Shown here one piece after another: positions 46,709 through 59,411 of a stretch of DNA of 64,000 nt. The notes below the pieces were generated by a model that saw nothing but the letters and a program-made list of their open reading frames with translations, had not been told where the DNA came from and did not search any database. The DNA comes from Malania oleifera. Its lineage: Eukaryota; Streptophyta; Magnoliopsida; Santalales; Ximeniaceae. Every line of letters starts with the position of its first letter. The stretch's first letter is position 1. Where the stretch lies: positions 3,472,001 to 3,536,000 of the forward strand of contig NC_080421.1 in assembly GCF_029873635.1 (NCBI RefSeq), in the 5' to 3' direction. Both the position numbers and the translations under genes were made by a program.

Positions 46709-47112
46709 CTGTAACGCCCCGAACCCTTAGACCCGGGTCCGGCACGTTAAACTTGATAAAATCTCTGATAAATCATATTCCATAATTAACATAACATACG
46801 CAGCGGAAAACATAATCATAATCTCCATATAGCATAATACCAGAGTTTACTAATTCTAACTATAATCCATATTAAATCATCAAACACCTGCATTTCCATA
46901 AATGTACATAACTCCCAAAATAATTCAGTATTTTTCACAATCATTCCTTACTCAATAGCCTTAAAACATAAAGGCATATAACATAAATATTCTATATCCC
47001 AAAATTAATATAAAAATATACCATTTTCTTTTACTATTTCCCAATAATGTTATAGAACCTCGAGCTCTCTAAGCTCGATCTCAATGAAATCCTAAAAAAA
47101 AAAGAAAACATA

Positions 47113-48994
47113 AATTCATATTCGGGTGAGACACATCTTAGTAAGGGAAGAAACCATATATTAAAGCAGTGTGTGGCCAACATGAGTTCATATATAACAT
47201 AATATTTAACATTTGAAAATCGTTAACATAATTTTTGAAATCATTCCCTGAACCTAATCAAACACATGCAAATGTTTAACTCGCGAGATTACCCAAGGAT
47301 AGGGGTGATTACCCGCCCATACAAGTAGCACCCCTCTGCTCTGATACATTTGGCAATCCAAAGGTCACAATTAAAGCATACTAGGACACTCACCTTACTC
47401 AGTAAGCCCTCAAGTGATAAATAGATCTCGTGCTCACACAATTCATACAAAAGTCTACCGGCAAAGGCCCTAAGGATAGGGAAATCTACCCGCCCATACA
47501 AGTAGGTTCCCTTTACCCTAGTACGTTATGCGGTTACTGCCACATCTGTAGCTACCAGTGCACTCGCCTTACTCAGCAAGCCCTCAAGCGAAAGGTACGC
47601 CTCGCCTAATCGTAACATGTTCTACGTACATACATACTTCTGATATCATAATACATCATTCTTTTCTATCATTATACATTCATGCACATTCATTCCTGTT
47701 CATAACTTAACTTTGCATTCGTTTCACTTTAAGTGACTCTTTCCCATTTACATCATTTACCTTTGTCAGTTCATTTCATTGCCTTTTCATCGTTATTTCA
47801 TTGCATAACATTTCATTTCATTACTTCGTACTACAACTGGTCTTTAGCCATCATCAGTTAGTCTACGTAGAAACGTGCTAGATCTGCTAACACGACTCCT
47901 TTTAGCTGTCATCAGTTAGTCTACACAGAAGTGTGCTAGATCAGCTAACATGGTTCTCCTTCAGTTGTCTTACATTTATATGGTTGCATTTGACATACAC
48001 AGGCAACATTGTCCATATCATATTTTATTTTCATTGCTTTACTTACTTAGCCTACATCTCATACATTTAACATATATTTGCACAGAATTTCATGCCACAC
48101 AATTTAACAGTAAAATTCATACATTGCCTGTAAAATAAGCCAACCAACATTTAATGTTTATATACTAAAAATACCTTTCATTTCTTACTTAATTATCCTA
48201 AAAATATTTCCCATTTTCATCAGTTCATTTTCGCATATACATATCTAATAAACAACCCTAAACTCGAAGAAAATATAATTTAAATGGCTGACATTTTACC
48301 CATACCGAGACATATACACGTACATATAACACAATTTATTTTTCCATTAAATTCATAAAAATTCTGATTTAATATATATTTTTTTCCTTACCTGGTTTCT
48401 TGAACTACGCCAACGGGGACTCCGAAAAATACCTGCGGCGCTCACCCAGACCCTGAAATTAAATTCCTAATTCCAATAAATTATTATTGAATAAAATATT
48501 TTATAAATATTTCCTAGGGTCATAATTCTTAAATAAATAAATATACCCTTAAATTTAGCCAAATTGCCAAATTTTTCAAATCCCACTCTCGCTTTGGAGT
48601 AGGGTTTAGAAAACCCTAATTGGAAAATTACATACGTCAAAATGACGACGACGACAACTAGGACCTCGTGATGGTGTCCGTTCGTCGATTTAACCACATA
48701 TTAACGGCGAAATTGAGAAAATGGGGAAAAACTACCGTTCCTCAGGAGCAGTGCCTAAGCCGTTCCTATGAAAAATCTGCTCCCATAGAAATGTCGGCAG
48801 CCGAACCAGGATTCCAACGGCACCTTCCATTTCCCGATCCGTAACAAGCTCGCCGAATAATTGAGAGAAAGAGAGAGACGGAGACGGAGTGGCTGGCACA
48901 TAGGAAAAATATTCATAGGAGGGGGGCGTGCAGCTCTGTTCCAGGTTCTTCTTCTTTCTTCTTCTTTCTTTTTCTTATCTTCATTCTGTCAGTA

Positions 48995-49046
<52 letters not shown>

Positions 49047-49052
49047 CTTACT

Positions 49053-49089
<37 letters not shown>

Positions 49090-49296
49090 TATTTTAATTA
49101 TTTTTTTTATAAATCCAATACAATAATATTTAATTTAACAACTAGTTATTTAATTATTTAATTTATCTTAAGTTCTTTATTTTTAATTTTTTTTCTCTTT
49201 TCCCACGTCATTCCTTTTATTTATTTATCTGTTATTTTATTTATTATTATTTTTTCTAAATTATTTTAGTCCTTTTTAAATTTTCAGGTCTTTATA
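47113..49296 (-). repeat. Foldback right arm
   Basis: 2.18 kb, the partner of 44540-46708. The loop between the arms is 46709-47112 (404 bp) and is the rest of the right LTR. The right arm has an extra TA tract (49054-49087), so the arms differ there. Confidence 0.93.
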
Positions 49297-49534
49297 GCCG
49301 TGTTCTGCTATCTTCTATAAACTCTGGTATGGTACTGTATATGTTTATATAAAATGACTTTTTTTCGTTGCGTTCATGATTGTATTTGGATGTGTTTAGG
49401 GTGTCTGGGAATCCCACGGGGTCGAACCCTCATCCATTGTACTGTATCTTTAGATGTTTTATCAGATACATGGACATGTTAGATTATATTTTCACCATTG
49501 GATCGCATTTCGGGGTTCGAGGCTTGACAATTAA

Positions 49535-49930
49535 TGTTAAATTAGGTAATGAATGTAAAATTATAGTTTATGCATGAAATTTTTATGGAGAGTGTATGAA
49601 TGAGGCCCATATTTCATTTTAAATTAAAATTACATTAATATTTTTTAATTTAAAAGGAAAATAATGCCTATATTACATATATTTATAATAATTTATTAAT
49701 ATATTTTTATTACATCTGTACTCGATATTCCTTTTAAAAGCATCGAATTTTGAATTTAGATTTGAATTTGAGGGGATGTGGCAAAATTAAGTACAAAATT
49801 AATATATATATATATATATATTTTAAAAAATTCACTTAGATCCAAAATCATTTTAAAAAAATTAGAAAGCGTGTGAGAAAAACGGATGGAAAAATGATTT
49901 CTGAAACGTGAATATCATCTTTCTAGTTTT
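49535..49930. other. AT-rich spacer upstream of SYF2
   Basis: No gene. It contains a short TA tract at about 49800-49820. It probably includes the distal promoter of SYF2, but I see no clear TATA box. Confidence 0.5.
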
Positions 49931-49949
49931 TAAGCTTTCTTGAAGTCGT

Positions 49950-50601
49950 CTTTTGGGAAAACGAATCTCCCGAGCAACGTTATATTGTGTACTGCCCGTA
50001 GCCGATTTCGTCCGTCCCCTTTAACGCTTTCGATACAACGAAGCTCTAGGAAAGAGAGACCATACTCTAGGAAAGAGAGAAGACCATACAACGAAAACCC
50101 TAGGAGGGAGAGGGAGAGGGAGAGTGAGAGAGAGGGAGAGGAGCACCATCGAGGCAAAGGCGCGGTAAGTTTTTAGATTTATATTTCTCTTTTGTTGTTT
50201 TTTTTTTCTTTTCTTTTCTTTTTTCTGTTCGTTTGGTTGCTGGGAAACTGGAGGAGAATGAAGGAAAGAAAGAAGTAGAAACCAAATCTTTTTTGGTTTT
50301 TTGTTTTATGGTGAATAGTTTGCTGAAGAAATGTGACAATTAGCTAGATTAATAGCCGCCAATTGGTAGTTGGAACTTGCTGATTCAAGCTGTCGGCCGT
50401 CTTCCTTCGCTCTTTATGTTTTCCCCTTTCCCTTCTCTCTCTCTCTCTCTCTCTCTCTCCCTATCCCTATCTCAACCCTGGGTTTTGAGAATTTTATGAA
50501 TTTTGAATGAGTTCGTGAAATATGTTCTGAGCATAGGCTTCATTTTGGCTGTTCTGTCTTCAGGCAGTTGCAGTGCTTTAGGAGGGTGAGCTTATCCAAA
50601 A
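49950..50601 (+). other. SYF2 5' UTR with leader intron
   Basis: A purine-rich first exon (GAGAGGGAGAGG) ends at GGCGCG/GTAAGT (50164). The leader intron ends at TCTTCAG (50563), and the second exon carries 38 nt of leader before the ATG. The transcript start is not defined by sequence. Confidence 0.65.
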
Positions 50602-53600
50602 ATGGCTGACGAAAGACGAGTGCACCCAGATTGCATTAATGCATCCAATCCATACCATGAATGTGTCGAATATTGCTTCAGAAAAATTGCTGAAGCCAAG
50701 GCACGAGCGAATGCAAATGAACCAGGTGATTTTTTTTTTTGAAAAAAAAAATTCCCTTTCATATTTTTTGAAATTGTTAAAGAAAATTTCTAACTAGATC
50801 ATAATTTGCTGAAATTGTTGGCGAATTTCTTAGTTGATTACATACTAGGGTTTTGAGTCTTGAGGTGTTGTTGCCTTCGGGTGTGGATAAAAGCTTTCTT
50901 ATACTGCACAGCTAGCGCATAATAGTATTTCCCATCCTTTGAGAAACTCCCCCTTGCGGCTTAGAGTTTAGATTCATTGCACTTTTTATAATTTAGGGTT
51001 GCTGCCAAATACTGTACAACAACAACAACAACAACTAATACGGGAGACATAGAATTTGAGGGGAGATATTCTTGAAGTGTATAATGGGTTTTTTAATTAT
51101 AAAATGGTAGGTGGGAGTATTAGTTCAACTTTATTACCCTTGTTCCTTAGAAGGATCACAATGCTAGTATTAAGGATTTTAGGACTATTAGTTTAGCGAT
51201 GAGTTTCTATAAGATCTTGGCTACAGTTCTTTCTAAGAGATTGGCAGGGGTCTTACTCTTGATGGACACTATAACCCTATCTAGAGTGCCGCCGTTGATG
51301 ATCATCAGATTTTAGATGCATCTTATTCTGTAGTGGCAAACAAGCAAGCTTGGAGAAGGTGCTCTTATAAGAAAAATAAAAAGAGGCGTTGTTTTGAAAT
51401 TGGACTTGAAAAGCTTATGATTGGATTAGTTGGGGTTTTTTTTGGATAAATTATTGGATATAAAGGGTCTGAAATGGATAAAATGGATTCAAGGGTGCCT
51501 TCTGCCTGTGGTATTTTCAGTCTTACTCACCTTGAGGCCAGATCTTGGTTTAAAGCCCCTAGTAGCGTTCATCAATGTGATTCGTTGTGCCAATTTTTGT
51601 TTACTATTACGGCGCATGTGTTGAGTAGATTGATTGAGAATGGAGCTGATGAGGTTTGGTAGACCTGTAGAAGGGATTAAGGTGGGCTTCAGGATATGTC
51701 TTTTTCACATTTAATGCCATTATTTTCTTTTGGATGATGCTAGTAGTTTATCTAATATGTTGACCATTCTATATGATTCTTAGAAGTTTTCGGGTTGTGA
51801 GTGGTATTGAATCAGGTGTTCTTTCTTCCTTAGCTAGGAAAGCGGGTTTAGACTTTTGAGTTGGCCTACTTATTTAAGCGTCTGTTTAAATGGATACCCT
51901 TCTGTGTCCTCTTTTTAAGACCTGAATCACCTGATTTATGAGGAATCTCTAGGAGATTGGATGCGTGGAAAGGCTCTTGCATCACTTTAGGGACCTTTTA
52001 CCCCTTTTTGGGCTTGTCATCCCTTTTCAAGATTCCTTTGAAGATGGCACATAGCCTTGAGAAGTTGGTTTGTGGTTGGGTATGGTTGAGAGGTCAGAGG
52101 GGTAGAGATCATTTGGTAGGGTGGAAGATAGTGAGTAAATCTAAGGGGGAGGGGGCTTGGGTCTTGGTAACTCAGTATCCAAAAAGAAAATCCTTGGTGG
52201 GAAAGTGGTTATGGCGTTTTCCTTAGAACCTAACTGTCTCTGGCATAGGGTAATTTGTAGTAAGTTTGGTTTTCAATAGATTGGGTGGGATGCTAGAGTT
52301 AAGAGTTAGTATTGCTTACTCAAGAGCCCTTGTAAACTTGTGCACAGATATGTCATCATTTTGGTCCCAATGTTTGTTATAAGCTGGATGATAGGGAGAG
52401 AATTCAGTATTGGAAAGATAATTGAATTGGGGAGTCCCCTTTGGCTCATTTGTATCCTTGATTATTTTGTTTATCTATCTTTCAGTATTTTCCAATCTCA
52501 AATTTCCTTTCCTATGCTGATTATGGGATTTTCACTTTAAGAAAAACCTTAATGGGGTTAAACTAATGATCTTATCCGTTTGTTGAATGTGCTCAATTCA
52601 TTTCATACTCTTTTGAGGAGGTATAGGTGAGTTTGGTTGCTAAAATCCTTTGGAGACTTCTGTTGCAAGCCTTTCTTCCTATTTGATTCATGATCGCTAT
52701 TCCTTTTGGCCTTCATTTTTTTTTTTGGAAAGCTAAAGTTCCTTCAAAGATTAAGGCTTTTATGTGGACTGTGATCTGTTATAAAATCAACACTAACGAT
52801 TTGCTTCAACAATGGAGACAATACAAGGCCTTGTCTATGGATGTTTGCATCCTTTGATTTAGGAGTGGGAAGAATTGTGCTCATCTTTTCTTACATTGCC
52901 CTTTTTCTCAAACTCTTTGGAAGATAGTGTTATTAGGGAGCATTGGGTTACTCCACCCGCTTTCTATCTTGAGGGTTTGGTAGGGGAAAAGAGAGGAAGG
53001 CTCAATGGAAATTTGCAGCTGTTGCTAGTATATGGTGTATTTGGCTTGAGAAGAATTCTAGAATTTTTAATGGGACTTCTACTTTTTTTCAGTTGGTTTG
53101 TAGCGGAGTGTTTTTTCCTTGCCTTGTTATGGTTTGCCGCTCACACACCTCTAAGAAATGTTTTTTAAGAAGATTTCCACTTTCTGCAGAGAGATTGCAG
53201 AGATTGGACTGCTTTATGACATTTTAGAGTTGCAATTAGGGCTGTAATCGGTTTATTTTGATTTGGTTTTTCAAAACCGAACACCAAACTGAAAAACTTG
53301 GTTTTTTCAAAATTACAGACTGGTACTGAACCAAAACTATGGTTTTATCACCAAACAAGTTAGCGGTTTAATGGTTCAGTTTGATTTTTAAACCTATTAC
53401 TTGAACTGTTCATCACCCATAACTTGTTTCCTCTTAGTAGTAAATAGGAATGTAGTTGGTCTGCATTGATGGACATGCAGCGAGAAAAGTGAGGTACAAG
53501 GGGTGGGGGTGGGGGTCCATGGTCATTTGAAATGTGCAGAGAGCCAGAAGTTTTTTTGCTTTTCCACTGTGGGACTAAACTGTTTTTTTTTTTGTGTGGG

Positions 53601-56600
53601 GGGGAGGTTGCAATTAGGCAGAAATTGAACTTGTTGTCCCACATTGAAAAAATGTAAGGTGGGAGACCACCCTCTCCCTTCTACTATTTCATTGACTAAT
53701 TGATTTTTTTTAATTATCTAAATCAGATTTTTAATGAAAAAACGATTGTTAAAATTAAAATTATATAGTTATTCAATAGAAAAATCCTATTTATAAGTAA
53801 ATTATGATTAAAGAAATATAACATGACTCTTGCTCTCACTCTTGCTCTCGCTCTGGCTCTCTATTATTAGGGAGCATTGGGTTACTCCACCCGCTTTCTA
53901 TCTTGTTACTTTTAGAGGGTTTGGTAGGGGAAAAGAGAGGAAGGGTCAATGGAAATTTGCAACTGTTGCTAGTATATGGTGTATTTGGCTTGAGAAGAAT
54001 TCTAGAATTTTTAATGGGACTTTTACTATTAAGTTGGTTTGTAGCGGAGTGTTTTTTCGTTGCCTTGTTATGGTTTGCTGCTCACACACCTCTAAGAAAT
54101 GTTTTTTAAGAAGATTTCCACTTTCTGCAGAGAGATTGCAGAGATTGGAATGCTTTATTACATTTTAGAGTTGCAATTAGGGCTGTAATTGGTTTATTTT
54201 GATTTGGTTTTAATCAAAACCGAACACCAAACTGAAAAACTTGGTATTTTTAAAATTACAGACTGGTACTGAACCAAAACTATGGTTTTATCACCAAACA
54301 AGTTAGTGGTTTAATGGTTCAGTTTGATTTTTAAACCTATTACTTGAACTGTTCATCACCCATAACTTGTTTCCTCTTAGTAGTAAATAGGAATGTAGTT
54401 GGTCTGCATTGATGGACATGCAGCCAGAAAAGTGAGGTACAAGGCATTGGTGGAGGTGGGAGCCAGAAGTTTTTTTGCTTTTCCACTGTGGGACTAAATT
54501 TTTTTTTTTGTTGTGTGGGGGGGGAGGTCGCAGTAGGCAGAAATTGAACTTGTTGTCCCACATTGAAAAAATGTAAGTTGGGAGACCACCCTCTCCCTTC
54601 TACTATTTCATTGACTAATTGATTTTTTTTTTTAATTATCTAAATCAGATTTTTAATGAAAAAATGATTGTTAAAATTAAAATTATACATTTATTCAATA
54701 GAAAAATCTGATTTATAAGTAAATTATGATTAAAGAAATATAACATTACTCTTGCTCTCGCTCTCTATTCTAGATCTGGTGGATTCTCTCAAAGTTGGGT
54801 ATGGAAGAAAACTTCCACAAATAAGTGGAAGACAAATCCTTCAAGCTAGTGGAGATAGAACGGAAATCGATTAGTTGGTGTTTGGAAAGGTGGGGCAAGG
54901 AGGTTTCATTCGATTGGAAAATTTGATTTCCGAAGCCAGTGGATAAGGATTACCTTATCTGCTGCAAGATGGGTTGGTAAATGTTTGCCACCGTTGTTAC
55001 TGAAGGTGGTGAAGGTTATGCGCTATAGGAATTTCAGAAAAATTCAGTACTGGGTGGAAATTCAAATGATTATAGTCCTTCTCTGGAACTTGGTCTACGG
55101 TCTGGTGGCAGGGGTCAATTGATCTTCATTCCTGGTGGCAAGGAAGGGGAAGGATGGTATAGAACTATAGATTTCTGCCAAGAGTTGTGGGAGCTCACAG
55201 GGTTGGAGGAGACAAGCAAAATTGAGGTTCATCTTTCAGAATCAAGGTTGCCAGAGTTGGAAGGAGCTTCTGTCCGGTACCCCATAGACAGCAAAGGTAC
55301 TCGGATGATGTTGCGGAAGTTGTGGAAGTTACCAACCAGTGAGTTTGGGAGTGACAGCAGATGGTGGTTCAGGAGGTGCTAGGGAAGCTAGGGTTTGCAA
55401 GAGGAAGGTAGGTGAATGAGGGTTCCTAGAAGGGGTTGGATTGGGCCAGGGTTAATCAATATTACAATTAATTTGGTCCAGCTGCTAGAGTACAAGTCAT
55501 GGGCTTGACAGGGGAGAGACGCTTACTTACAAAACAATTTAAGCTATAGAAGCCAAATTGTCGAAGGACTTTCAAAGGAAGTATTAGGATCCTGTGGGCT
55601 TTCAAATGCATTAGGAGATTTTTTGGACTGCAACGGGATAGTCTCTTCTTCTCAAGCCCATGCCCATCCAACATCCGGAGAGCACAGTACTTTTGAAGAG
55701 GACCTATAAAGGAATCTTCCTCAAACTCATTTTTTTCTTCAGAAGACTGAAAGCGTGGACGAGGATTGCTTGGCTGTGGGTGTTGAAACAATTGAGCGCA
55801 ATGGTATCAGCCTTGCTCAAAGTGAACAGGGGTTAGAGAAACAACACTGCAGAATTTCTTCTCTGACTGGGGTGGTCAACGGGTAAGAACTACATGAACC
55901 TTTATTTAGAGGGCTGAGAGACGAGAGAAGGGAAGCATTGAAGAGCTTGAAGCTTAACGGAGGAGTTGATTCCATTGAGGGGATGTCCGGGGCTGCTGAG
56001 AAGCCAATTAAATTCTTGAAAACATGTAATAGCAGGAAATTTTACATCGAGGACTTGAATGGGTTGAAAATAGATATAAAAAAAGGTTAGTGAGGAAACC
56101 CCTGCTGTGAAGAAGAAATGGAGAGATGTGTCTGGCGAGGAGAGGGTGATTTGGATAGTGATTTTGATTATGATGAAGGGCTACTTATAGATGAGATTCA
56201 CAAACAAGGAGGCTTTGGATCAGATTATTCCGATTTATTCGGTGTGCCTTTGTTGCAGTCTCCTACTCCTGATGATGACTTATAGGGAGATATTGGTTTG
56301 GGGAATGATAAATAAAATCAGGGGGAAGACAAGAATGAGTAGAATCAGATCAGTTATTGTCCTGCTTTTTGTCTCATTTTCAACATGTGGTGGATTAGAA
56401 GGGTATGTTGCTTCTTCATTTGGCTGTAAAGGAAGACCATATGGATGGCAGTAGAATCAAGGCTAGGAAGGGACAATGGGAATTGCTAATTTGCAGTGCT
56501 CTTTCAACTATGATGGGAAGGGCTTAAAACAAGGTTTTCTTAGGTAGCATTTTGTTTGGGGCAGGTAGATGGTGTGGGTTTTGTTTAGGTTCTGTTTGGG

Positions 56601-59411
56601 GGGTGGACAGTTGTGGCTTGGGTGGTCTTTTTCTTTGTTTTTATCTTTTTTGTTTTAAGGATATTTTGTCCTCTCTAGGATTTTTTTATTATCTGAAGAA
56701 GATGCATACTGATAAAATATGCAATCAGATTTTAACATGAATATCATATATTAAAAAAGGTCATATATTTATTTATATATCTTCAATTCGATTTTTGGTT
56801 TTTTGGTTTGGTCTTGGGTTAAAAACTGAAACCAGAAACATTTCTAAGAACTGAAACTGAAAATCGAAACCTGGAAAACCAAACCAAAATACGTAACTTA
56901 TTTTGGGCCAGTTTTGTATTTTTGGCAATTTTTTTATGCCCCTAGTCATAATAGAACAATGGAGCAAAATTCCTGCCCATTGGTAGTGAAATGGAACATT
57001 GGATTAGTTTGTGGTTTTGAGGAGCAATTTGAACATAGCAATATATATTGGTGTATGGTATGATCATTATGTCTATTGATTTTATGTGGGGCAAGATTAA
57101 GTTGTTTGCATCACTTCGGGTTTCTTTTCTGAATGCTTTGAGTGTACTGGTTTTCCTGATCTGCAGCGTGACTGGTTAGCAGTGCTAGCTTGATCTTTTT
57201 ATTCACTTTTTTTCTATTTGTTTCTTGTTTATGTTCTTATCTCTTTTTCTATTAAAAAAATGTGAATTCTTGGCCGGTCTATGAACCACATCATTCTTTT
57301 ACAGATCAAAATTTTCTTTCTTTTTCAGATCATATGCTCATGTCAGAACTTCGTTTACTGTTATTCTTATTATTATTATTTTTTGGAGGGGTGGGGAGTC
57401 GTTGGCGTGGGTGATATTTTAGAAGCAATATTATATTCAGGATATGATTCTCAATTGTGTTTAGTCAATTATGAGATTTTTTTTGATAATTTGTGTACTG
57501 AATAAAGCATCCATGACAACGTCTTTTTCTTCCTGTGCATAACCACCTTCTCTATGCCATGTCAGAGGTGCAAGCAAGTGCTGGCAGTGGTCAGCCCAAT
57601 TTAGATCCTGATGAGAATGCAGTTCCACATGATGAAGGACAGGATATTGAAGAACCTGCTGATGACAATCGTGACCATCTTGTTGAGGAGAATGCGGAAG
57701 TAGACTTTACTAAACTTACAGGGAAGCAGAAAAAATTGTTTGAGCTGAGGCTCAAGATGGTAAGCTTGAATCAACTTCTATTACACAGTTCCGATGTTTG
57801 ATACTTTTATGCTGATTTGGGTTACAAATGCGACCTCTATATTTTACAAGCTTAAGTGCCACTTCTAGTTTTTTAAATAATGAGTTATGTTTCACTTGCT
57901 CTCAGAATGAGGCAAGGAAAGCTAATCAAACAGCCATGGTGGCTGAGAAGAAACGAATGGAAGCTCCACCAGAATCAAGGGGCATTTCAAAACAAAAATG
58001 GCTTGAGGATCGGAAGAAAAAAATTGGCAAACTTCTAGATGCAAATGGCTTGAATATGGAAAAAGCATATATGCTAGACACGCAAGAGATGGCTGAATCA
58101 AAATATAAAAAATGGGAAAAAGACCCTGCTCCTTTTGGTTGGGATGGTATGCTTTTACAGTTTTTTTAAAGTTTTTATTGCATCATGCTTATTATGCATT
58201 TTTTTGGTGGGGCTTTGTGTGTACACATGTCTATGCCATATCAGTTTTCAATGTGAAATTATGTCACCCTTCTCTATCCAAAAAAAGTCACTTGTAAATG
58301 GTATGGTGGGTGTGTTGTGTGCATTGGCTCCTACTCCAGGTTATAGAGGGGTTTTTTCTTACCCTTTTACCTGCCTAGTAAAGGGGTCTTGGAATACACG
58401 GTTAGTTTGGCTTATCTCTCACCAGGAAGGGGAAAAGTTGGTTCCTAATGGGAGAGGGGGGGAGGGGAGTTGGGTTTCCTACCATTTTACCAGCCTAGCA
58501 AGCGGTCTTGGAATCCGCAGTGTTTGTCTTCTCTCTCACCAGGAGGCTGAAAAAAAGTATGTTTTATTTCGTAATGCTACCATGCTGAATTGTATCTTCA
58601 GTAACAGGAATTTTTTCAGGAACATGTACTAGAATTTTTAGTGCTAGAATATTGATGATAGCATGGATAAACATTATAAATTTCCAAAATAAAGTACGAA
58701 GAGTTTTCATTTTTACCTTGCACGTGGAGGGACCTTTGAATTTTTCCCCTAATAATGCCCCTCCCTTCACACGAACCCCCTGGTGGGGGATCCAAAAGGA
58801 AAAAAATCTCTCTTACCTTTGTTGTTTGCAACAAATCCCAACCCACGACCTCTTTTTTTCATGCTTTATATAACTTGAGAACTTCTGATTGGGGTAACAA
58901 GGGAGAGATTGATGAGGGTGGTTAAGCTAACAAAGATTATCTTAACTGAACAGTTTTCAACCAGAAAACCTTGTACAATGCATACAAGAAGCGTACAAAA
59001 AACATTGAGGTTGACTTGGAAGAATATAACAGAATGAAAGAAGCTGATCCAGAGTTTTACCGTGAAGCTTCAAGCCTCCAATATGGAAAGGTACAGATCT
59101 GTCCAGGAAATTGTATGCTTTCATGGCAGTTCCAGGTTAAGTTTGGGTTTAAATTGTGGGATGCCTGTTTTTCAATTGTGCAGGCACCAAAAATTTCGGA
59201 GGACAAGATTGACATGATGGTGAAGGAACTCAAGGACCGAGACGCGAAGCGCAACTCATTTAGCAGGAGGAGAAAGTTCCATGAGGAGAAAGACATTGAT
59301 TCAATCAATGACCGCAATGAACATTTCAACAAGAAGATTGAACGGGCCTTCGGTAAATATACTCTGGAAATCAAAAACAATCTCGAGCGAGGAACTGCTT
59401 TGCCTGACTAA
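50602..59411 (+). CDS. SYF2: SYF2 pre-mRNA splicing factor (GCIP-interacting p29 family)
   Basis: Coding exons 50602-50725, 57566-57759, 57906-58146, 58954-59090 and 59184-59411, 924 nt or 307 residues, all GT..AG with compatible phases. Residues 1-41 carry HPDCINASNPYHECVEYCF (Cys-x9-Cys-x3-Cys), followed by an acidic linker. The rest is the SYF2 domain: KLTGKQKKLFELRLKM, KWLEDRKKKIGKLLD, YKKWEKDPAPFGWD, YNAYKKRTKNIEVDLEEYN and SRRRKFHEEKDIDSINDRN..FNKKIERAF. SYF2 is a small, mostly helical component of the Prp19-associated (NTC) spliceosome complex. Length fits the family. Intron 1 is 6.8 kb because of LINE insertion; the exons show no damage, so the gene looks functional. Confidence 0.93.
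51090..53230 (+). mobile_element. LINE (L1-type) ORF2 remnant in SYF2 intron 1
   Basis: Reverse transcriptase pieces in order: the KDFRTISL..SFYKILATVLSKRL segment (51160-51260), a decayed EKAYDWISWGFLDKLLDIKG segment near 51400-51470, SCLS-like sequence and FLFTITAHVLSRL at 51595-51640. The zinc-binding tail KVPSKIKAFMW..CAHLFLHCPFSQTLW is at 52735-52920. Many stops and frameshifts. It lies on the sense strand of SYF2 and is removed by splicing. Confidence 0.88.
52929..54766 (+). repeat. 0.9-kb tandem duplication of LINE tail
   Basis: Copy 1 is about 52929-53865 and copy 2 about 53866-54766. They share TTATTAGGGAGCATTGGG at the start and a CTCTTGCTCTCGCTCT tract at both ends. Copy 2 has an insert near 53905 and a deletion near 54450. 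The unit includes zinc-binding-tail coding sequence plus 3' flanking DNA containing a GGGCTGTAATCGGTTTATTT motif. The short CT-rich tract at both junctions fits slippage or microhomology repair. Confidence 0.9.
54767..56760 (+). pseudogene. LINE-related remnant, ORF1-like
   Basis: Broken frames, including one of 87 codons at 55119. The sequence reads like the gag-like ORF1 (DUF4283 type) of plant L1 elements near 54830-55100 (LVGVWKGG..F and LSAARWVGK segments) and ends with the TTGGGTGGTCTTTTTC tail usual for LINE 3' ends. It lies downstream of the ORF2 fragment, so the order is inverted and it may be a second insertion. Assignment is tentative. Confidence 0.5.
58363..58546 (+). repeat. Diverged direct repeat in SYF2 intron 3
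   Basis: Two copies of a 60-70-bp segment, TTTTACC-GCCTAG-AA then GGTCTTGGAAT then CTCTCACCAGGA, at about 58363-58433 and 58489-58546. No function seen. Confidence 0.7.

Larger units (their letters stand above)
44540..49296. mobile_element. Foldback of two opposed LTRs
   Basis: A plus-strand LTR truncated at 46709 is joined to a full minus-strand LTR of the same family (46710-49296). The outer ends match: TATAAAGACC on the left, GGTCTTTATA on the right. There is no target duplication around the pair, and the 3' part of the left LTR is missing. Both arms carry a 70-codon frame at the same place (46320 and 47289) that differs at three residues, showing high arm similarity. Confidence 0.9.
42972..49529 (+). 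mobile_element. Solo LTR F, interrupted by an LTR foldback
   Basis: Starts TGTAAGAAGTCGAACC and ends TTCGAGGCTTGACA, with ATTAA on both sides (42967-42971 and 49530-49534). About 1.8 kb remains after removing 44540-49296. It shows GTCGACGA-type palindromes (43045-43195), CCTATAAATAG at 43213-43223, a CT leader, CGAGGTAAGAC at 43425 and TTGAGAGGTGTCTCACCCCT at 44342-44361. Confidence 0.85.

Noticed and set aside
46320-47501. Two near-identical 70-codon frames, one on each strand
   Set aside because: They lie at the same place in the two arms of the LTR foldback and their similarity follows from that; no start context, and related LTRs have the frame broken.
49415-49450. GGGTCGAACCCTC resembling a tRNA T-arm
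   Set aside because: No acceptor, D or anticodon arms nearby; it belongs to the 3' part of LTR F.
58135-58632. 165-codon frame in SYF2 intron 3
   Set aside because: Starts at the exon 4 donor and runs through intron sequence including a direct repeat; no known domain and the splice sites on both sides are good.
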